A stretch of 64,000 nucleotides of DNA. It comes from Aspidapion aeneum (Eukaryota > Arthropoda > Insecta > Coleoptera > Brentidae). Position numbers and translations under genes: made by a program. The notes beneath the pieces are model-generated. The model worked only from the letters and a program-made list of their open reading frames with translations. It did not search any database and was not told where the DNA came from. Where the stretch lies: positions 133,630,095 through 133,694,094 of the forward strand of contig OY755039.1 in the NCBI GenBank assembly GCA_963576565.1, read 5' to 3'. Below are positions 21,596 through 32,574 of the stretch, in pieces; the stretch's first letter is position 1, and each line of letters starts with the position of its first letter.

Positions 21596-22691
21596 ATAAT
21601 TTTTCTTTCTTTAATTTTACTTGTTGTTTCAAGTTAATATTAATAAAACAATGTTAGAAAGCAAAACAACTACACATGTGTGGAGTGTGTCCACAAAATA
21701 ATATTAATAGGTCTTATTTTAACATAAATTTTGCCCTTATGTCATTTTTTTACAATGATCTTTAATACAAAACCCAATTTTGTATGTAGAGAATAGCAAA
21801 ATGCAAGCAAAAAATAAACACCTTTTATCCAAAAAGCCTTTACATTAAATTCCTTTTTTTTTTTAAATGGTTAACTTAGTTTTTAGATGCAATATAAGTA
21901 AAAAAATATGCATGCATATGTCTTATTGAGGGCACTCTGTATAATACAGTATTTTTAGGTGACTCCTCTTCCTATCCTAAGTTAAAAAAAATGGTGATTC
22001 CAGACTTTTGGGACATACTGTATATTATGAGCCAGGTTAAATAACTTAAACAGAAATATTATAAAATGTAGAATTTTTAAACTCATTTTTAATAAATGTT
22101 TAATTCTTAATTACTTTTTTGTGTAAAAGTACTTAAATTTCTTTTAAAAAAATCTATTTTCAAATCACCCTGTAAAAAAAACAAATATTAAAGCTTTATA
22201 AAATATTAAACAGGTGCATTTTAACCTATATCACAATAATCAGTACACATTATTTTTGTTTCTAATAATTTGGGTGTTTAAATAATTATTTCCGACATTA
22301 GCTCCATTTGGCCCTCTGTGCGTCGGTGTTGAAGTTCGCTGGTAACCGATTTGAGATCGAATTATCAATCAATCAATCAAATAAGTAATACGGTTCTAGT
22401 TGATAAAAATATAAGAATATTGTACATAGAAAACAATACTTAAGTATTAAACGAAACAAACAAAAAAAATTTAATTAAAAGTACAAATAAATAAAATAAC
22501 ATTAAAATATAAAGTTAAAATTCAAAGAAAAGTTAAAAATTAACGTTGGAATGAAAATTTAAATTCAAAACAGCAAAAATTGTATCCAATATAAAATCAT
22601 TCGCTGATTAAAACAAAATAAAATTAACTAGCTAGGAATAAAACCTTGGCTAGAAGGAACTTTTTTAGGTTAACACGAAAAACAGAATAGT
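21596..22691. other. AT-rich non-coding; short (ATCA)n-tailed fragment
   Basis: At about 22310-22378 a less AT-rich block with GAGATCGAATTATC, resembling a polymerase III B box, is followed by ATCAATCAATCAATCAA. This looks like the end of a SINE or LINE with a 4-bp repeat tail. The rest shows no feature; the last 8 bases are the target duplication of the next hAT. Confidence 0.4.
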
Positions 22692-23743
22692 CAGTGGCGG
22701 CTGGTGACATTATAAATTGAGGATGGGTAGAAATTTAAATTGCATGAAAAATGAGATAAAAAAACAATTTTATTGTAGTTTTTTCCAAACCAGCAGTAAA
22801 GTCCATTCGCCTTTCTTTTTTATGGCCCCGTAGAGCAACCACAAAAATTGCACAGAATTTTAAACAGTCTATTAACCTACTAAGTATATGTGTAATTTTT
22901 GTCACATTTTCATTATGTTCGGTAATGTTTTGCCTATAGGCACTATTTAATTGGCACCTAATATCAGTCCTAGCCTAGCATAGAAAATTCTATGTGGTTA
23001 TTTAAATGAATACCACTTACTTTGTGTCTTTTTAACTTTTTATTAAAGTGCTTGATATCACGTATTCCCTTTGCACGCAGGATCACTTCGTGGATTGTTT
23101 ATAACAAGACAAATAAAGCAAAAAACGCATTTCTTTTTTTACAACCGCACAACCAGTTTTCAGCATCGTATAATTTTTTATTACATTTTCTATTATAAGT
23201 CCTAAAGATTTTATTTATAACCGAAGTTTATATGTCAACATATTTAAATTTGCACAGTTAATTATGTAATCGACGATATTTATTTCCATTTTATAAACAA
23301 ACGATAACGTAAACAAACAACAACACGCGACCGGCAAGGCTTTTTACTACTGACAAACCCCAAATCAAAACAAATTCATACGTCCTCACTAAGGATAGAA
23401 CCGGCAACACTAGAAAGGGCCACGAATCTTTACGCACGATGAATATGGCCGACGTAAACTAAAACAAACATTCCTCCCACCCCCGCGCGAAAGCAGTCAC
23501 TCATACACCTCTGAAAAACGGGTGAAATTGAAACCTTACCCCGCGCAGCGCTGCCAGCATGTAATTGTTCAAGCTTAAAATGTTCACCCAATTAATCGCT
23601 TGTTGTTAACCACAGATAATAAAAAGAACCAGACAATCATGTCGTAAGGAAAGATTTAACTTTTTTAAATAAATCAATTAAAAATACTGTTTGTTGTCTA
23701 GTTTTGTAAGAGCACTTGCCTTTCCCTGTAGCAGCCGCCACTG
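22692..23743. mobile_element. 1.05-kb non-autonomous hAT element (CAGTGGCGGCTG ends)
   Basis: CAGTGGCGGCTGG on the left and CAGCCGCCACTG on the right are inverted. The left target octamer is AGAATAGT (22684-22691). On the right, AGAATA (23744-23749) is followed by a later pogo-type insertion at its TA, and GT resumes at 24682. The duplication is perfect once that insertion is removed. No transposase was found inside. Confidence 0.88.
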
Positions 23744-23749
23744 AGAATA

Positions 23750-24679
23750 CAGTGAAGTCCGGATATAACGAACCTCAAAAATGAACTAAATACGGTTCGT
23801 TATATCCGAGGTTCGTTATAAACAATAATAAATAAATTTTGTTTAATTTTTTGTGTTTCGTTTTTTAATAGTATCCAAAATTAAGAAAACTAAAAATATT
23901 ACAAAAAATACTATAAAATTTTAGAAAAAGGCAGAATACCTACGAATAAAGACGTTTATTATTATTGTTATACATATAAATATTTAAGTACATAATATGG
24001 TGGTATGTAATACATACATAAAACAAGCCTAAATCTTTTTTTTTATTATTATGAAATCCATAATTTTTGTTTGTACATTTACTTGAAAAATATTCCCTGT
24101 TTATATAGCTTTCAAGATTACAAAATGATGCCCATATTTTATCAGGGACTTGGCGTGATTCCAAAAAATTACGAGTTTCCGAAATTTTGTTTTCCATTTC
24201 ACGAATGGTTATCACTTGAAACCATGTTTGAGGTTACGGAGAGATTATAATTTGCTCATCAGTCAACGTTTCTCTTGCTACAATGTCTTTATCAATAGTC
24301 CCATAATCGTTAAAATCGAAGTCACACATTTTTCTCTTAGCTTGTTCTTCTACTAAATCAAGCATATCATTATCGAATTCATACTCGTGATCATATTCTG
24401 GGTCTTGTGCATGTCTTTGCAACCATTCGTGTCGTTGCCGTATCGTCTAGTGTGAAAACGCCCATTGTCTGCTTATATAAAGTTCGTTTTAAAAGAAAAA
24501 TACATATTCTAGATTATTAAAGTTAAGTTCGCTATATCCGGAAGTTCGCTATAAGCGGGATCGTTATAACCAGTAAGACAATACATGAGTATTTATGGAT
24601 GACTTTTCGTATAAAGAAAAAAGGTTCGTATTAACCAGAAGTTCGCTATAAACGGGTTCGTTATAAGCGGACTTCACTG
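23750..24679 (-). mobile_element. pogo/Tigger-type DNA transposon, internally deleted
   Basis: The ends CAGTGAAGTCCGGATATAAC and TTATAAGCGGACTTCACTG are inverted, with TA on both sides (23748-23749, 24680-24681). Subterminal GGTTCGTTATA and GTTCGCTATA motifs repeat several times at both ends. Only the C-terminal part of a transposase remains inside. Confidence 0.85.
23985..24480 (-). pseudogene. C-terminal remnant of a pogo/Tigger-like transposase
   Basis: The minus strand encodes an acidic segment (FDNDMLDLVEEQ, then YGTIDKDIVARETLTDEQII) typical of the tail of pogo/Tigger-type transposases. A TAA at 24234-24236 interrupts it. The same frame resumes with WFQVITIREMENKISETRNF. The DNA-binding and DDE domains are absent, so the element cannot move itself. 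The family call rests on the acidic tail and the TA-flanked termini, not on catalytic motifs. Confidence 0.6.
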
Positions 24680-24756
24680 TAGTTGTATTTTTTATAAAAT
24701 AGGTAGTTTATTAAAAATGTTGACACTTTCGTTAATCACAGAGGTCTTTGTAAGAG

Positions 24757-24999
24757 CAGCGGCGTAGCGTGTGGGGGGGGGGGCGCGGGGGGTTCGTCGC
24801 CCCCCCGCCCCGAGGGTAGTGGCGCCCCATAGGTGGCCGAAGCGCCCTCAGCTTTATTTTTTTTTTGGTCGCAAGATTTGTGAGAGACGCCCTTTTGACC
24901 TTTTTGTTTTTTTTTTGTCACAAGATTTTTCATCAGTTTTCAGAGGCGCCCTTTTTAGCTGTCGCCCCCCCCCGCCCTTTCGGGCACGCTACGCCGCTG
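24757..24999. mobile_element. hAT-type MITE, 243 bp (CAGCGGCGTAGCGTG ends)
   Basis: CAGCGGCGTAGCGTG and its inverted partner CACGCTACGCCGCTG mark the ends. The 8-bp duplication TGTAAGAG is exact (24749-24756, 25000-25007). Inner landmarks are GGGGGTTCGTCGCCCCCC, AAGCGCCCTCAGC and a CAGAGGCGCCC block. Two further copies are at 31342-31671 and 38650-39078. Confidence 0.93.
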
Positions 25000-25007
25000 T
25001 GTAAGAG

Positions 25008-25633
25008 TGAATTTGGGTATGGGTAAAGGCAGGTTGTTTTGTCTCAAATTGTAGTGTGATTCTTGTTCAATGTTCTGGAATTTTTTGTATATTAAAGAGG
25101 CTGTTTCTAATAAAATATATATAATATAATTAGTGCTGGCTTGTCGTCTCTAAAGCGGGGTACTTGATTAGGTAAAACGGATCAGGCACCTTTCGTGTAG
25201 AAAATAAAACGTACGTTTTGCCTGAACTGAACAGGACTGAAGTCGGACCTGTTGAACTGATCGGTAGAGGCTTTGTTTCCGGTTCAACGTCAGTTTTAGC
25301 GGCATTTCTTGTGGTAGTGCATACAATTTTAATAGGTTTGTAATTTATTTTGACTCCCATACCTATATTTGCGCCCCTTTTATCGACGACACGCTACTGT
25401 GACAATCTCTTTCTTTCTGCATTCTGCGGTCAAGCTCTTTATCATTATACATCTCCCCGTCTTCTACACTTTTCTTGAATCTAGTCAGATTCTTCTCTTG
25501 CTGAAAGAATTGTATATGGGACGCATGTATCCTTATGACCAAGATTTTTTATTTTAAATTCCAGGGTTGATTTGGGTTCACCGTATTTGTGTGCCGCATT
25601 TCTGTATGACATGCTGTTATTCTTGACTTCGTC
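25008..25633. other. non-coding, no identified feature
   Basis: No repeats or motifs recognised. Frames of about 60-77 codons on both strands lack family signatures. Confidence 0.3.
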
Positions 25634-26362
25634 CCAGGTAGCAAGGGGTCATCAAATGACGTCTTTTTTTCGTCGAAAAGTGGTCATTTGGATGACCAGC
25701 AGGTCATCTACCAAAAAATGTTGTCTTTAAGGCATCAGTTATTTGACGTCTTTTCGTAGTGTAGTTTTTGACGTCTGAAACACGTCACATATTGGTCACT
25801 ACCCACACTGCACACTTTGTCCAAGGGACATACACTCATACTTACATAGATGGTGCCCCAGTGAGTACTTGACCGGATTTATACTGAATGTGCGGGTACG
25901 TATGTAAAATAAATTAAATATTAAATCAAGACAAACTTCGAGACTTCTTTCGCTTCAAGGTGGAGATGTATAAGTCTACGTTTTGGTCTATTTTGATCTG
26001 TACCTCACAGAACACCGCTGTACACCTGTTCCAGTACTTCCAGGTCTAAGTCACAGAAGAGTCGCCTTCTGTGTCTAAGTTTCCTTCAGTGTTCTCAACT
26101 GCAGGGAATATTTCATATATTCAGACGAATTTAAAAAAAAGTCGTAAAAAGGTTTGTGTTTGTGTGCATGTGCGTCTGATGTTCTGATTTGGTCCCAAAT
26201 ACGTCATATTGCTGACGTGTTTAAAACGTCTAAAAATGACGTCATTTTGGGTGTGTCTTTTGAACGTCATTTAAAGGTCATTTACACGTCAAGTTAGAGA
26301 CGTCAATGGTCATTAAAAATTACCTGTTTTTGACATTTAAAAAACGTGACCTTGCTACCTGG
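25634..26362. mobile_element. 729-bp TIR element rich in ACGTCA motifs
   Basis: CCAGGTAGCAAGG at the left and CCTTGCTACCTGG at the right are perfect 13-bp inverted repeats. Within about 150 bp of either end the motif TGACGTC/ACGTCA or close variants occurs about a dozen times in both orientations. I could not find a convincing target duplication, so the superfamily is not assigned. No reading frame of note. Confidence 0.75.
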
Positions 26363-26834
26363 AGTGGATTGCGGTTTCCATCGATTTCACATTATATTAA
26401 TTTTTCTTTGGCATAATTGAAAACTAAAAACATGAAAAACCTCATGATTCAGTTATTGGACAGATTGTAATCATTGAACAGGCGTCTAATAACTGGTTAC
26501 ACTGTGAATTTAACCACCAAAATCGAATTGCCGAAAATAGCGAAAAGGCACTAAAACTTTCCACATAAAACTGTATAAACTTTGCAAAATGCTGTTATTG
26601 GACAGGTGTCCAACAATTGAAAATGATCAGATTTTAGCTTCAGTTATTGGACACGCCCTTAAAACATGACCTAACTTAAGTATATTGTAATAAACCTTAA
26701 AAATACTTAGTTTTACTGCACTACTACTTTGTTTATTTATGCGGAGCACTTTGGTAAAATTTGACTACCAACTATAACACTTGAATTCACCTAAGATTTC
26801 TTAAGATAATCTTAAGAAAATCGTCGTTTTTGTA
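26363..26834. repeat. scattered TTATTGGACA motifs
   Basis: CAGTTATTGGACA or close variants occur at about 26451, 26592 and 26640, with related GTCTAATAACTGG at about 26483 and GTGTCCAACAATTG at about 26606. TGTCCAATAACTTG recurs far away at about 37985. This resembles the subterminal repeats of TA-inserting transposons, but no termini were located. Confidence 0.45.
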
Positions 26835-27019
26835 GGGGAAAACCGTTATGAAACGGACGGGTTTTGAAACGGACAGTTGTCGTAGTTCCCAGCATGATTG
26901 TATGACCGAGAATTTCACATTTACATATGGCAAGGCAACCCTGTGCCCAGATCACACTTCGACCGAAGTTGTTCAGTAAACAACTTCACCGCGTGTCGAC
27001 AGCAAGCATTTTATTATAG

Positions 27020-27290
27020 GGCTGTCTAACAAAACATATGATCAAATCCAAGATGACTTCCATAGGACAAACAAACCGATTTCCCATAAGCCGTAATGTT
27101 AACAAAAACGTAAATTTTACAAAAACGACAAGAGCTTTAGTCTCAAAAATTAATCAGTTTTAAGAACAGATCCTTTGTGCATATGGGAAAAATGCGTTTT
27201 TCTTAAAAATATTAAACTAAAGTGAGAAAATCTGAAATAAAAGGGACCATGTTTTCATCAAAAAAGTAGGTTATGTTTTTGTTTATTTTG
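27020..27290 (+). repeat. left arm of a ~280-bp inverted repeat pair
   Basis: Begins GGCTGTCTAACAAAAC and includes CATAGGACAAACAAACCG, CCCATAAGCCGTAATGTTAA and AAAAGGGACCATGTTTTC. The diverged inverse lies at about 30830-31108. The pair encloses 3.5 kb with a LINE and a hAT remnant. Confidence 0.75.
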
Positions 27291-27341
27291 TTTATTTTTT
27301 AACTTTTTTTCTAGTTTTTTCACTTATTTTGAATTATTACA

Positions 27342-27500
27342 TGGGCGCACCAAGGGGGCGGGGTGGCTAGGGGCCCGGACCCCCCCAAAACACATATTTT
27401 TTTAGATATTTTCCATATATTTCATGAATAAACAGAAAAAATAGCATAAAGTACATCATAAGACCTCTGGGGGCCCCGCTAAGATATCGGGCCCCCAAAG
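27342..27500. mobile_element. degenerate hAT-type MITE remnant
   Basis: CATGGGCGCACCAAGGGGGC opens a G/C-rich arm. An AT-rich centre with TTTTTTAGATATTTTCCATA follows, then GGGGGCCCCGCTAAGATATC. The layout matches the 193-bp MITE family, but the ends are degraded. A similar remnant is at about 52880-52970. Confidence 0.5.
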
Positions 27501-28578
27501 GTTTTTGAAGTTTTTTGACCAATGAATCAATGAACTATCAGCCCAAGGTAGGGGAAAGTAGTTCTATTCAAAGACCTCACTTCAAGGCTCACTTAACAGA
27601 GACGAAATTGAAACAGACTAAACTTTTCTCATCAGATTCAGGTTTTCTATTAGGATCTGTTGTTGTACTTGACTAAACCTTTTGCTAAGTAATAGGCCTT
27701 CTATAGCGTTAAACTGTTAAAAATATTTCACTATGATTTTTAGGTTTAGACAAAGTTTAATTGTTTTAACCCTCCAGTAGTGACATTGAAAAGAGGCACA
27801 ACTTATAGGTAGGTCAGTCCAACAGATCAATATGCACATATGAGTTCCAACCGAGGTTGGTCAAGCAAACTTCTAATAAGTACTTTACAAAATATGTTTA
27901 TTTAAAAAAATATAAGTAAACATTATATAAAAAAAAACTTGCAAAATTAAAATACAGTTTTTCCTTGTCATTGGCCTCACACACCGTACATCACCATATG
28001 ATTTTCCATGAACTATAATACATAGGGCTTAAGTACTGTCAAACCTAAGGTTCATCAGCTCACAACAGTAAGTACTGTTCAAATTTTACAACAGTACAAT
28101 ATTCGCTGTTGTAGTACTACTGTTACTATTACTTTTATTACTGTTTTTTTGTAACAATATTTGCTCAATTATGTATCTAAAAGTTTATGCAAATAAATAT
28201 ATACTCTACTCTACAATTGGGCGTAACAGCATATGACCCATTTGGAGTATTAGAACCCAAGTTTTTTTGAGAGAAATTGAAAAAAATATCTGAGAGAACT
28301 TATTTGTTTTTCTTGTGGTCATCAAAGTCAACAAAGATTACTTTTTTTCCATCTATTATTAATGATGCCATAAAAAAATTTTTTTGGTAATAAGCTCAGA
28401 ACAGTACCGTAGAAATTTCACAACAGGACTTGTAGTAGGTCCAGTCAGATACTATACAAATTTTACGGTCTACAAGTTTTAGGTGTCAAAAAGCATGGAA
28501 ATAAAGGAAAATTTGCACCAAAATAGTTTAAGATAAAAAGAGGTTTGAGTTAGGGAGATTGTCAAATTCACCAGTTTA
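27501..28578. other. AT-rich non-coding stretch
   Basis: GTACTGTTCAAATTTTACAACAG-like strings recur between 28035 and 28480 and resemble ACAAATTTTACGGT near 15004. No gene. Confidence 0.35.
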
Positions 28579-28592
28579 TTCTAAACTGTTTT

Positions 28593-30136
28593 ATATATAT
28601 ATATTTATCGGTTTCACAACGTTCTACGTCTTCCGATACCCAATCTCCACTCGTTTCTGTTTGCCCATAATTCATCATCTAGGCCTCTTATTCTTATTTC
28701 ACTATCTATTCCTTCTCTCCAGCTTCTCCTTGGTCTTCCTCGTTTTCTTCGGCCAGTTGGTTTCCATTGTAATATTTGTTTAGGTAGTCTTCCATCATCC
28801 ATTCTTTGTACATGTCCGTACCACACCAGTTGTTTTGTTCTTATATCATCCACTAGAGTACGTTCACCCACTGTCATAATTTCTCTTATTCTTTGATTGG
28901 TAACTCTTTCTCTTTTTGATTTCCCTGCTGCTCTTCTCCAATAGTCCATCTCCGTAGCGGAAAGCATTTTTTCTGTTCTATCTTTGATTGGCCATACTTC
29001 TGAGCCGTATGTAATAATACTTTTTACAATGGTGTTATCTATAAGCTTTTTGTTATGTTTTGATATACTTTGGTCCCAAATTATTCCATTTAATAAAGTT
29101 ATTGCTTTTCTTCCTTGTACGTTTCTATCTTTTATAGCTTTGTCTAGTGTTCCGTCAGCTGTAATTTTTAGACCCAAGTATTTATACTCATCACAGGACT
29201 GAATTCGCTGCCCAGTATTTAAGATTAGATCCTGTTTCGTTCCACCAATACACATATACTCTGTCTTATTGATATTAACCTCTAGTCCCCACTTATTGTA
29301 CTCGTCTATTAGTTTGCGTGTCATATATTCGGGGTCGTCATAATCCTGAGCCACCACTATCTGATCATCGGCGAAACATAAAGTATACAAGGTGGTTTCA
29401 TTCAACGGAATTCCCATGTTTTGGCATTTTCTCTTCCAGACTTTAAGGACCTGTTCCAAATATATCTTGAAGAGCGTAGGCGAGATACAGCAACCTTGTT
29501 TAAGACCTTTATTTACTTGAAAGCCTTTGGTTAGTTTTGCTTTTAATTTAACTTTTGCCTTTAACTCTTTGATGGCCTTAATTAGTTGTACGCTTATGTT
29601 TGTCTTTTCCAACGCTTTCCAAAGTAGATTTAGTGGTATACTATCATATGCCTTCTGCAAATCTACGTAAAGCAGATGGAGCTCTTGTCCGTATGCCATT
29701 TTCTTTTCAATAACTTGGGTTATACAAAAGAGATGATCTGAAGTCGATCTACCCGCCCTGAAACCAGCTTGTTCTTCTGCCTCCATATCTTTATATTCGC
29801 TCTCCACTTTATTTCTTATTATTTTGCCATATATTCTGCTTAGCGTACTAGTTACAGATATACCTCTATAATTGCCACATATATCTTTCCTTCCTTTTTT
29901 GTGTATTGTGGATATATATGACGTTTTCCACTCAGTTGGTACTACAGCTCCATTTAAATATCTTTGGAAAAGATTCCGTAATCTACAAAACAATTCTTTA
30001 GTGCCATATTTAATAAGTTCAGCTGGGATATTTCCGGGTCCGGCAGATTTACCGCTTTTTAAGGTTTTGCACACGTTTTTGACCTCAGATATTGTGAGGG
30101 GTACTGGAGATCCCATCGTTCTAATGATATTGTCTC
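28593..30136 (-). mobile_element. 5'-truncated non-LTR retrotransposon with 14-bp target duplication
   Basis: TTCTAAACTGTTTT stands on both sides (28579-28592 and 30137-30150). The 3' end, on the minus strand, is GTTGTGAAACCGATAAA followed by a (TA)n tail of about 16 bases, typical of LINEs with microsatellite tails. The 5' end is cut inside the coding region: frame IIRT precedes the first ATG. Two further fragments of this family are at 58790-59590 and 63649-64000. Confidence 0.9.
28614..30116 (-). CDS. LINE reverse transcriptase, open frame of 500 codons
   Basis: The frame has the order of non-LTR reverse transcriptases: LKSGKSAGPGNIPAELIKYG (motif 0/1), TIHKKGRKDICGNYRGISV, EEQAGFRAGRSTSDH, LLYVDLQKAYDSI (motif A, catalytic Asp), NKGLKQGCCISPTLF and LYTLCFADDQIVVAQ (catalytic FADD). 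A long C-terminal part ends in the basic segment GRRKRGRPRRSWREG. Catalytic residues are present and there is no internal stop. The endonuclease domain and the start of the protein are missing because the insertion is 5'-truncated, so the ATG at 30116 is only the first Met left. The clade is probably RTE- or jockey-related, not resolved. It is not a host gene. Confidence 0.93.
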   Translation of the reverse strand: MGSPVPLTISEVKNVCKTLKSGKSAGPGNIPAELIKYGTKELFCRLRNLFQRYLNGAVVPTEWKTSYISTIHKKGRKDICGNYRGISVTSTLSRIYGKIIRNKVESEYKDMEAEEQAGFRAGRSTSDHLFCITQVIEKKMAYGQELHLLYVDLQKAYDSIPLNLLWKALEKTNISVQLIKAIKELKAKVKLKAKLTKGFQVNKGLKQGCCISPTLFKIYLEQVLKVWKRKCQNMGIPLNETTLYTLCFADDQIVVAQDYDDPEYMTRKLIDEYNKWGLEVNINKTEYMCIGGTKQDLILNTGQRIQSCDEYKYLGLKITADGTLDKAIKDRNVQGRKAITLLNGIIWDQSISKHNKKLIDNTIVKSIITYGSEVWPIKDRTEKMLSATEMDYWRRAAGKSKRERVTNQRIREIMTVGERTLVDDIRTKQLVWYGHVQRMDDGRLPKQILQWKPTGRRKRGRPRRSWREGIDSEIRIRGLDDELWANRNEWRLGIGRRRTL

Positions 30137-30150
30137 TTCTAAACTGTTTT

Positions 30151-30829
30151 GAGGTCTGTAAAATAAATATTTATTAAAGAAAAAGAAACTTTGATGATAC
30201 AGGACTTCACTCGACACTATACAGGATGCTACACTACCAAAAGTTTATTTAAGAGTTCTGTAGGATGGTGCACAAATTTGGTTCAGCTCATTATTCACAC
30301 TTTAACCTCATATTGTTTTCCTTTTCTTTCTTCTCTGAAACTTCTTTGAAACAATAATCCATTCAGGAGAGACCCAGTCATGATCATTGCTGTATTCTAG
30401 TTTTGAAAGTTGCTTGCCTAGAATAGTAAAAAAATTATAGTGAAATATTTCTTACAGTTTAACACAATTCTATGTTACACTTCTGCAAAAGGTCCACTCA
30501 AGCACAAAAAAAGATCCCAATAGAAAATGTTGCCAAAATGGCTGTTACACATTTATCCAAAACAAACCTGACAAAAAACTTTCGAATATTTCAATTTATC
30601 CTCTGTTAAGTCAGGTAATAGAGCACTTATCCACTTTCTTTTCCCTTCTTTGAGCTGAGACCTAGATCATTTAAATCAAGATGATTTTTTAAGGTGAAAA
30701 TACTTGGCATTCCATCAAAATTAACATTATCAAGCTCTCCCCAGCTGCCACAATTCATAACAGCACAGAAACTAATAATAATGATTCAAACTGAGTAAAA
30801 AACTGGAAAAAAAGTAAAAAAAAACAAAA
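30151..30829. other. non-coding, no identified feature
   Basis: AT-rich DNA without recognised motifs, lying inside the ~280-bp inverted repeat pair. Confidence 0.3.
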
Positions 30830-31108
30830 GTAAATAAAAACATAACCTGACTTTTGAACAAAACATGGTCCCTTTTATTTGAGATTTACTGGCTTCAATT
30901 GATTTTTTTTTAAGAAAAACGCATTTTTCCCATGTGTACAAAGGTCTAATACTTAAAACAGCATCTTTGTTGTAAATTAAATCGTTTTACTTTTTTTTTA
31001 AATTACGTTTTTGTTAACATTGCGGCTTATGGGAAAACGCTTTGTTTGTCCTATGGCGACCATCTTGGATCGAAAAACAGCTGATCGTGACAGTTCGTTA
31101 GACAAGCT
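30830..31108 (-). repeat. right arm of the ~280-bp inverted repeat pair
   Basis: On the minus strand it reads TTGTCTAACGAACTG, GATCCAAGATGGTCGCCATA, CCCATAAGCCGCAATGTTAA and AAAAGGGACCATGTTTTG. These correspond in order to the arm at 27020-27290 with scattered differences. Confidence 0.75.
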
Positions 31109-31341
31109 AATTATTCGTTGAAAAAGTAAATTATTTACGAAAATATCGAACTATGTCACAGGTAAGCTAATGAAATTTAGTTAATTTCAGATTAGTAAGG
31201 TTATAACTAAGTTAATATAGTACGTAAACATAGCTGTAGATCTTGGAAAATATTTCTTTGTTTATATCTTGCATTGTCATTTTGAGGTTAAGTAGGTGTC
31301 GCTTTGAAGTGGACATGATACGTTGTATCGTTGTTTGATGG

Positions 31342-31671
31342 CAGCGGCGTAGCGTGCCCGAACGGGCGGGGGGGGCGACAGCTGCAAAGGGCGCCTCTGA
31401 AAACTGATGAAAAATCTGGCGACCAAAAAAAAAAAAGGTCATCATGTGTGAGGGAGCGGCCGATAGGTCACAAGGGCGCCTCTCACAAATCTTGCGACCA
31501 AAAAAAAAAAAAGGTCTTCATGTCGTTAGTTTCCTTTGGCGCCCACTCAATTGGCCGTTGCCGGTCCGACTTAATAAAGCTGAGGGCGCTTCGGCCACCA
31601 ATGGGGCGCCACTACCATCGGGGCGGGGGGGGCGACGAACCCCCCGCGCCCCCCCTTACGCTACGCCGCTG
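31342..31671. mobile_element. hAT-type MITE, 330 bp (CAGCGGCGTAGCGTG ends)
   Basis: Ends CAGCGGCGTAGCGTG and ACGCTACGCCGCTG are bounded by an exact 8-bp duplication TTTGATGG (31334-31341, 31672-31679). Internally GGGCGCCTCTxAxAAxCT appears twice, each followed by a run of about 12 A. Compared with the 243-bp copy, this copy has an extra inner repeat. Open frames here are low-complexity artefacts. Confidence 0.93.
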
Positions 31672-31679
31672 TTTGATGG

Positions 31680-32118
31680 AGAGTACCATCAAACAACGGT
31701 TGTATTGTCCGTTTCAAGACGTAAGCTCTTCATGAGGACATGAAACTTGTGATCTTCGGAGTAGGTATTCGACATTTTTATTGCAACAATTGTTCTTAAG
31801 ATAGTTTCTGTTTGAATAAAAGTTATTTTTGAAGGAATTAATGTCTTTTAATGCGAAAGAAATTTTCAAAAGGACTACTGTTCATTTCAAATCCATCACT
31901 GTCCGTTTCAATACATCGATGTTTTGAAATGGACAAATGCTACTTTTTCCAAATTTGAATATGACTCAGACCATAAGCTTGCCTATTTTCTTTTAATAGT
32001 TCATTTTAAAAGTATATTAATTAAGCTTTTCCCTTACATACTTTTGAATAGGACGTTTTCTATAAAATGTAAATTTTACTATTTTTGATAAAGTGTCCAC
32101 TTTATAGTGGTTCTCCCC
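31680..32118. other. right flank of the composite element; GTCCGTTTCAA repeats
   Basis: GTCCGTTTCAAGACG (31707), GTTCATTTCAAATCC (31880), GTCCGTTTCAATACA (31902) and TTTGAAATGGACA (31922) are subterminal repeats matching those near 26850. No gene. Confidence 0.55.
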
Positions 32119-32574
32119 TACACGACCATAGAAACGCACATTTTGCGCCAAAACAAAAGCGTAAATCCTATGTTCTTTGTGTCTTTGTGTTAATATACAC
32201 AGTAAAAAATTTCTGCTTGGTAAAATTCATTTCTTGCAAGGTAAATTTGGGGAGTGTTAAATTCAACACTCATGCAAATGATTTTTTCTAAGATTTAACA
32301 CCCATTTGAAAAATTTGGGTGTTAATATAAACTGCGGTAAATTTTACTCCCTAGCGTAAACATCTAACCAATCCAGAGTAAATTAGACGATTTTTACACT
32401 GGTGCAATGGGTTAAAATACTCTCTAGCTGGCACAGAACACCAGCTAGCTGGTTAACTAGTGAGAAGATACCTTCTTGTCGGGTCTACCTATTTAACTGA
32501 CCAGAAGTTTACTGACCAGCAATTTTTTTATACTTTTCGATGTCACTGCGAATTGTTTGAGATCGAAACAAATC

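Larger units (their letters stand above)
26835..32118. mobile_element. composite TIR element with GAAACGGAC subterminal repeats
   Basis: GGGGAAAACC next to TA (26833-26834) on the left faces GGTTCTCCCC followed by TA (32119-32120) on the right. Inside each end lie copies of GAAACGGAC / GTCCGTTTCAA (about 26851, 26867, 31707, 31902) and variants with T for C. The arrangement parallels the complete pogo-type element at 53114-56017. No transposase was found; 5.3 kb includes later insertions. Pairing of these two ends is an inference. Confidence 0.5.

Noticed and set aside
31331..31743. Gene of about 100-134 codons
   Set aside because: The frames lie in a hAT MITE and are made of its G/C runs and A runs; the same translations appear from the other copies of the MITE.
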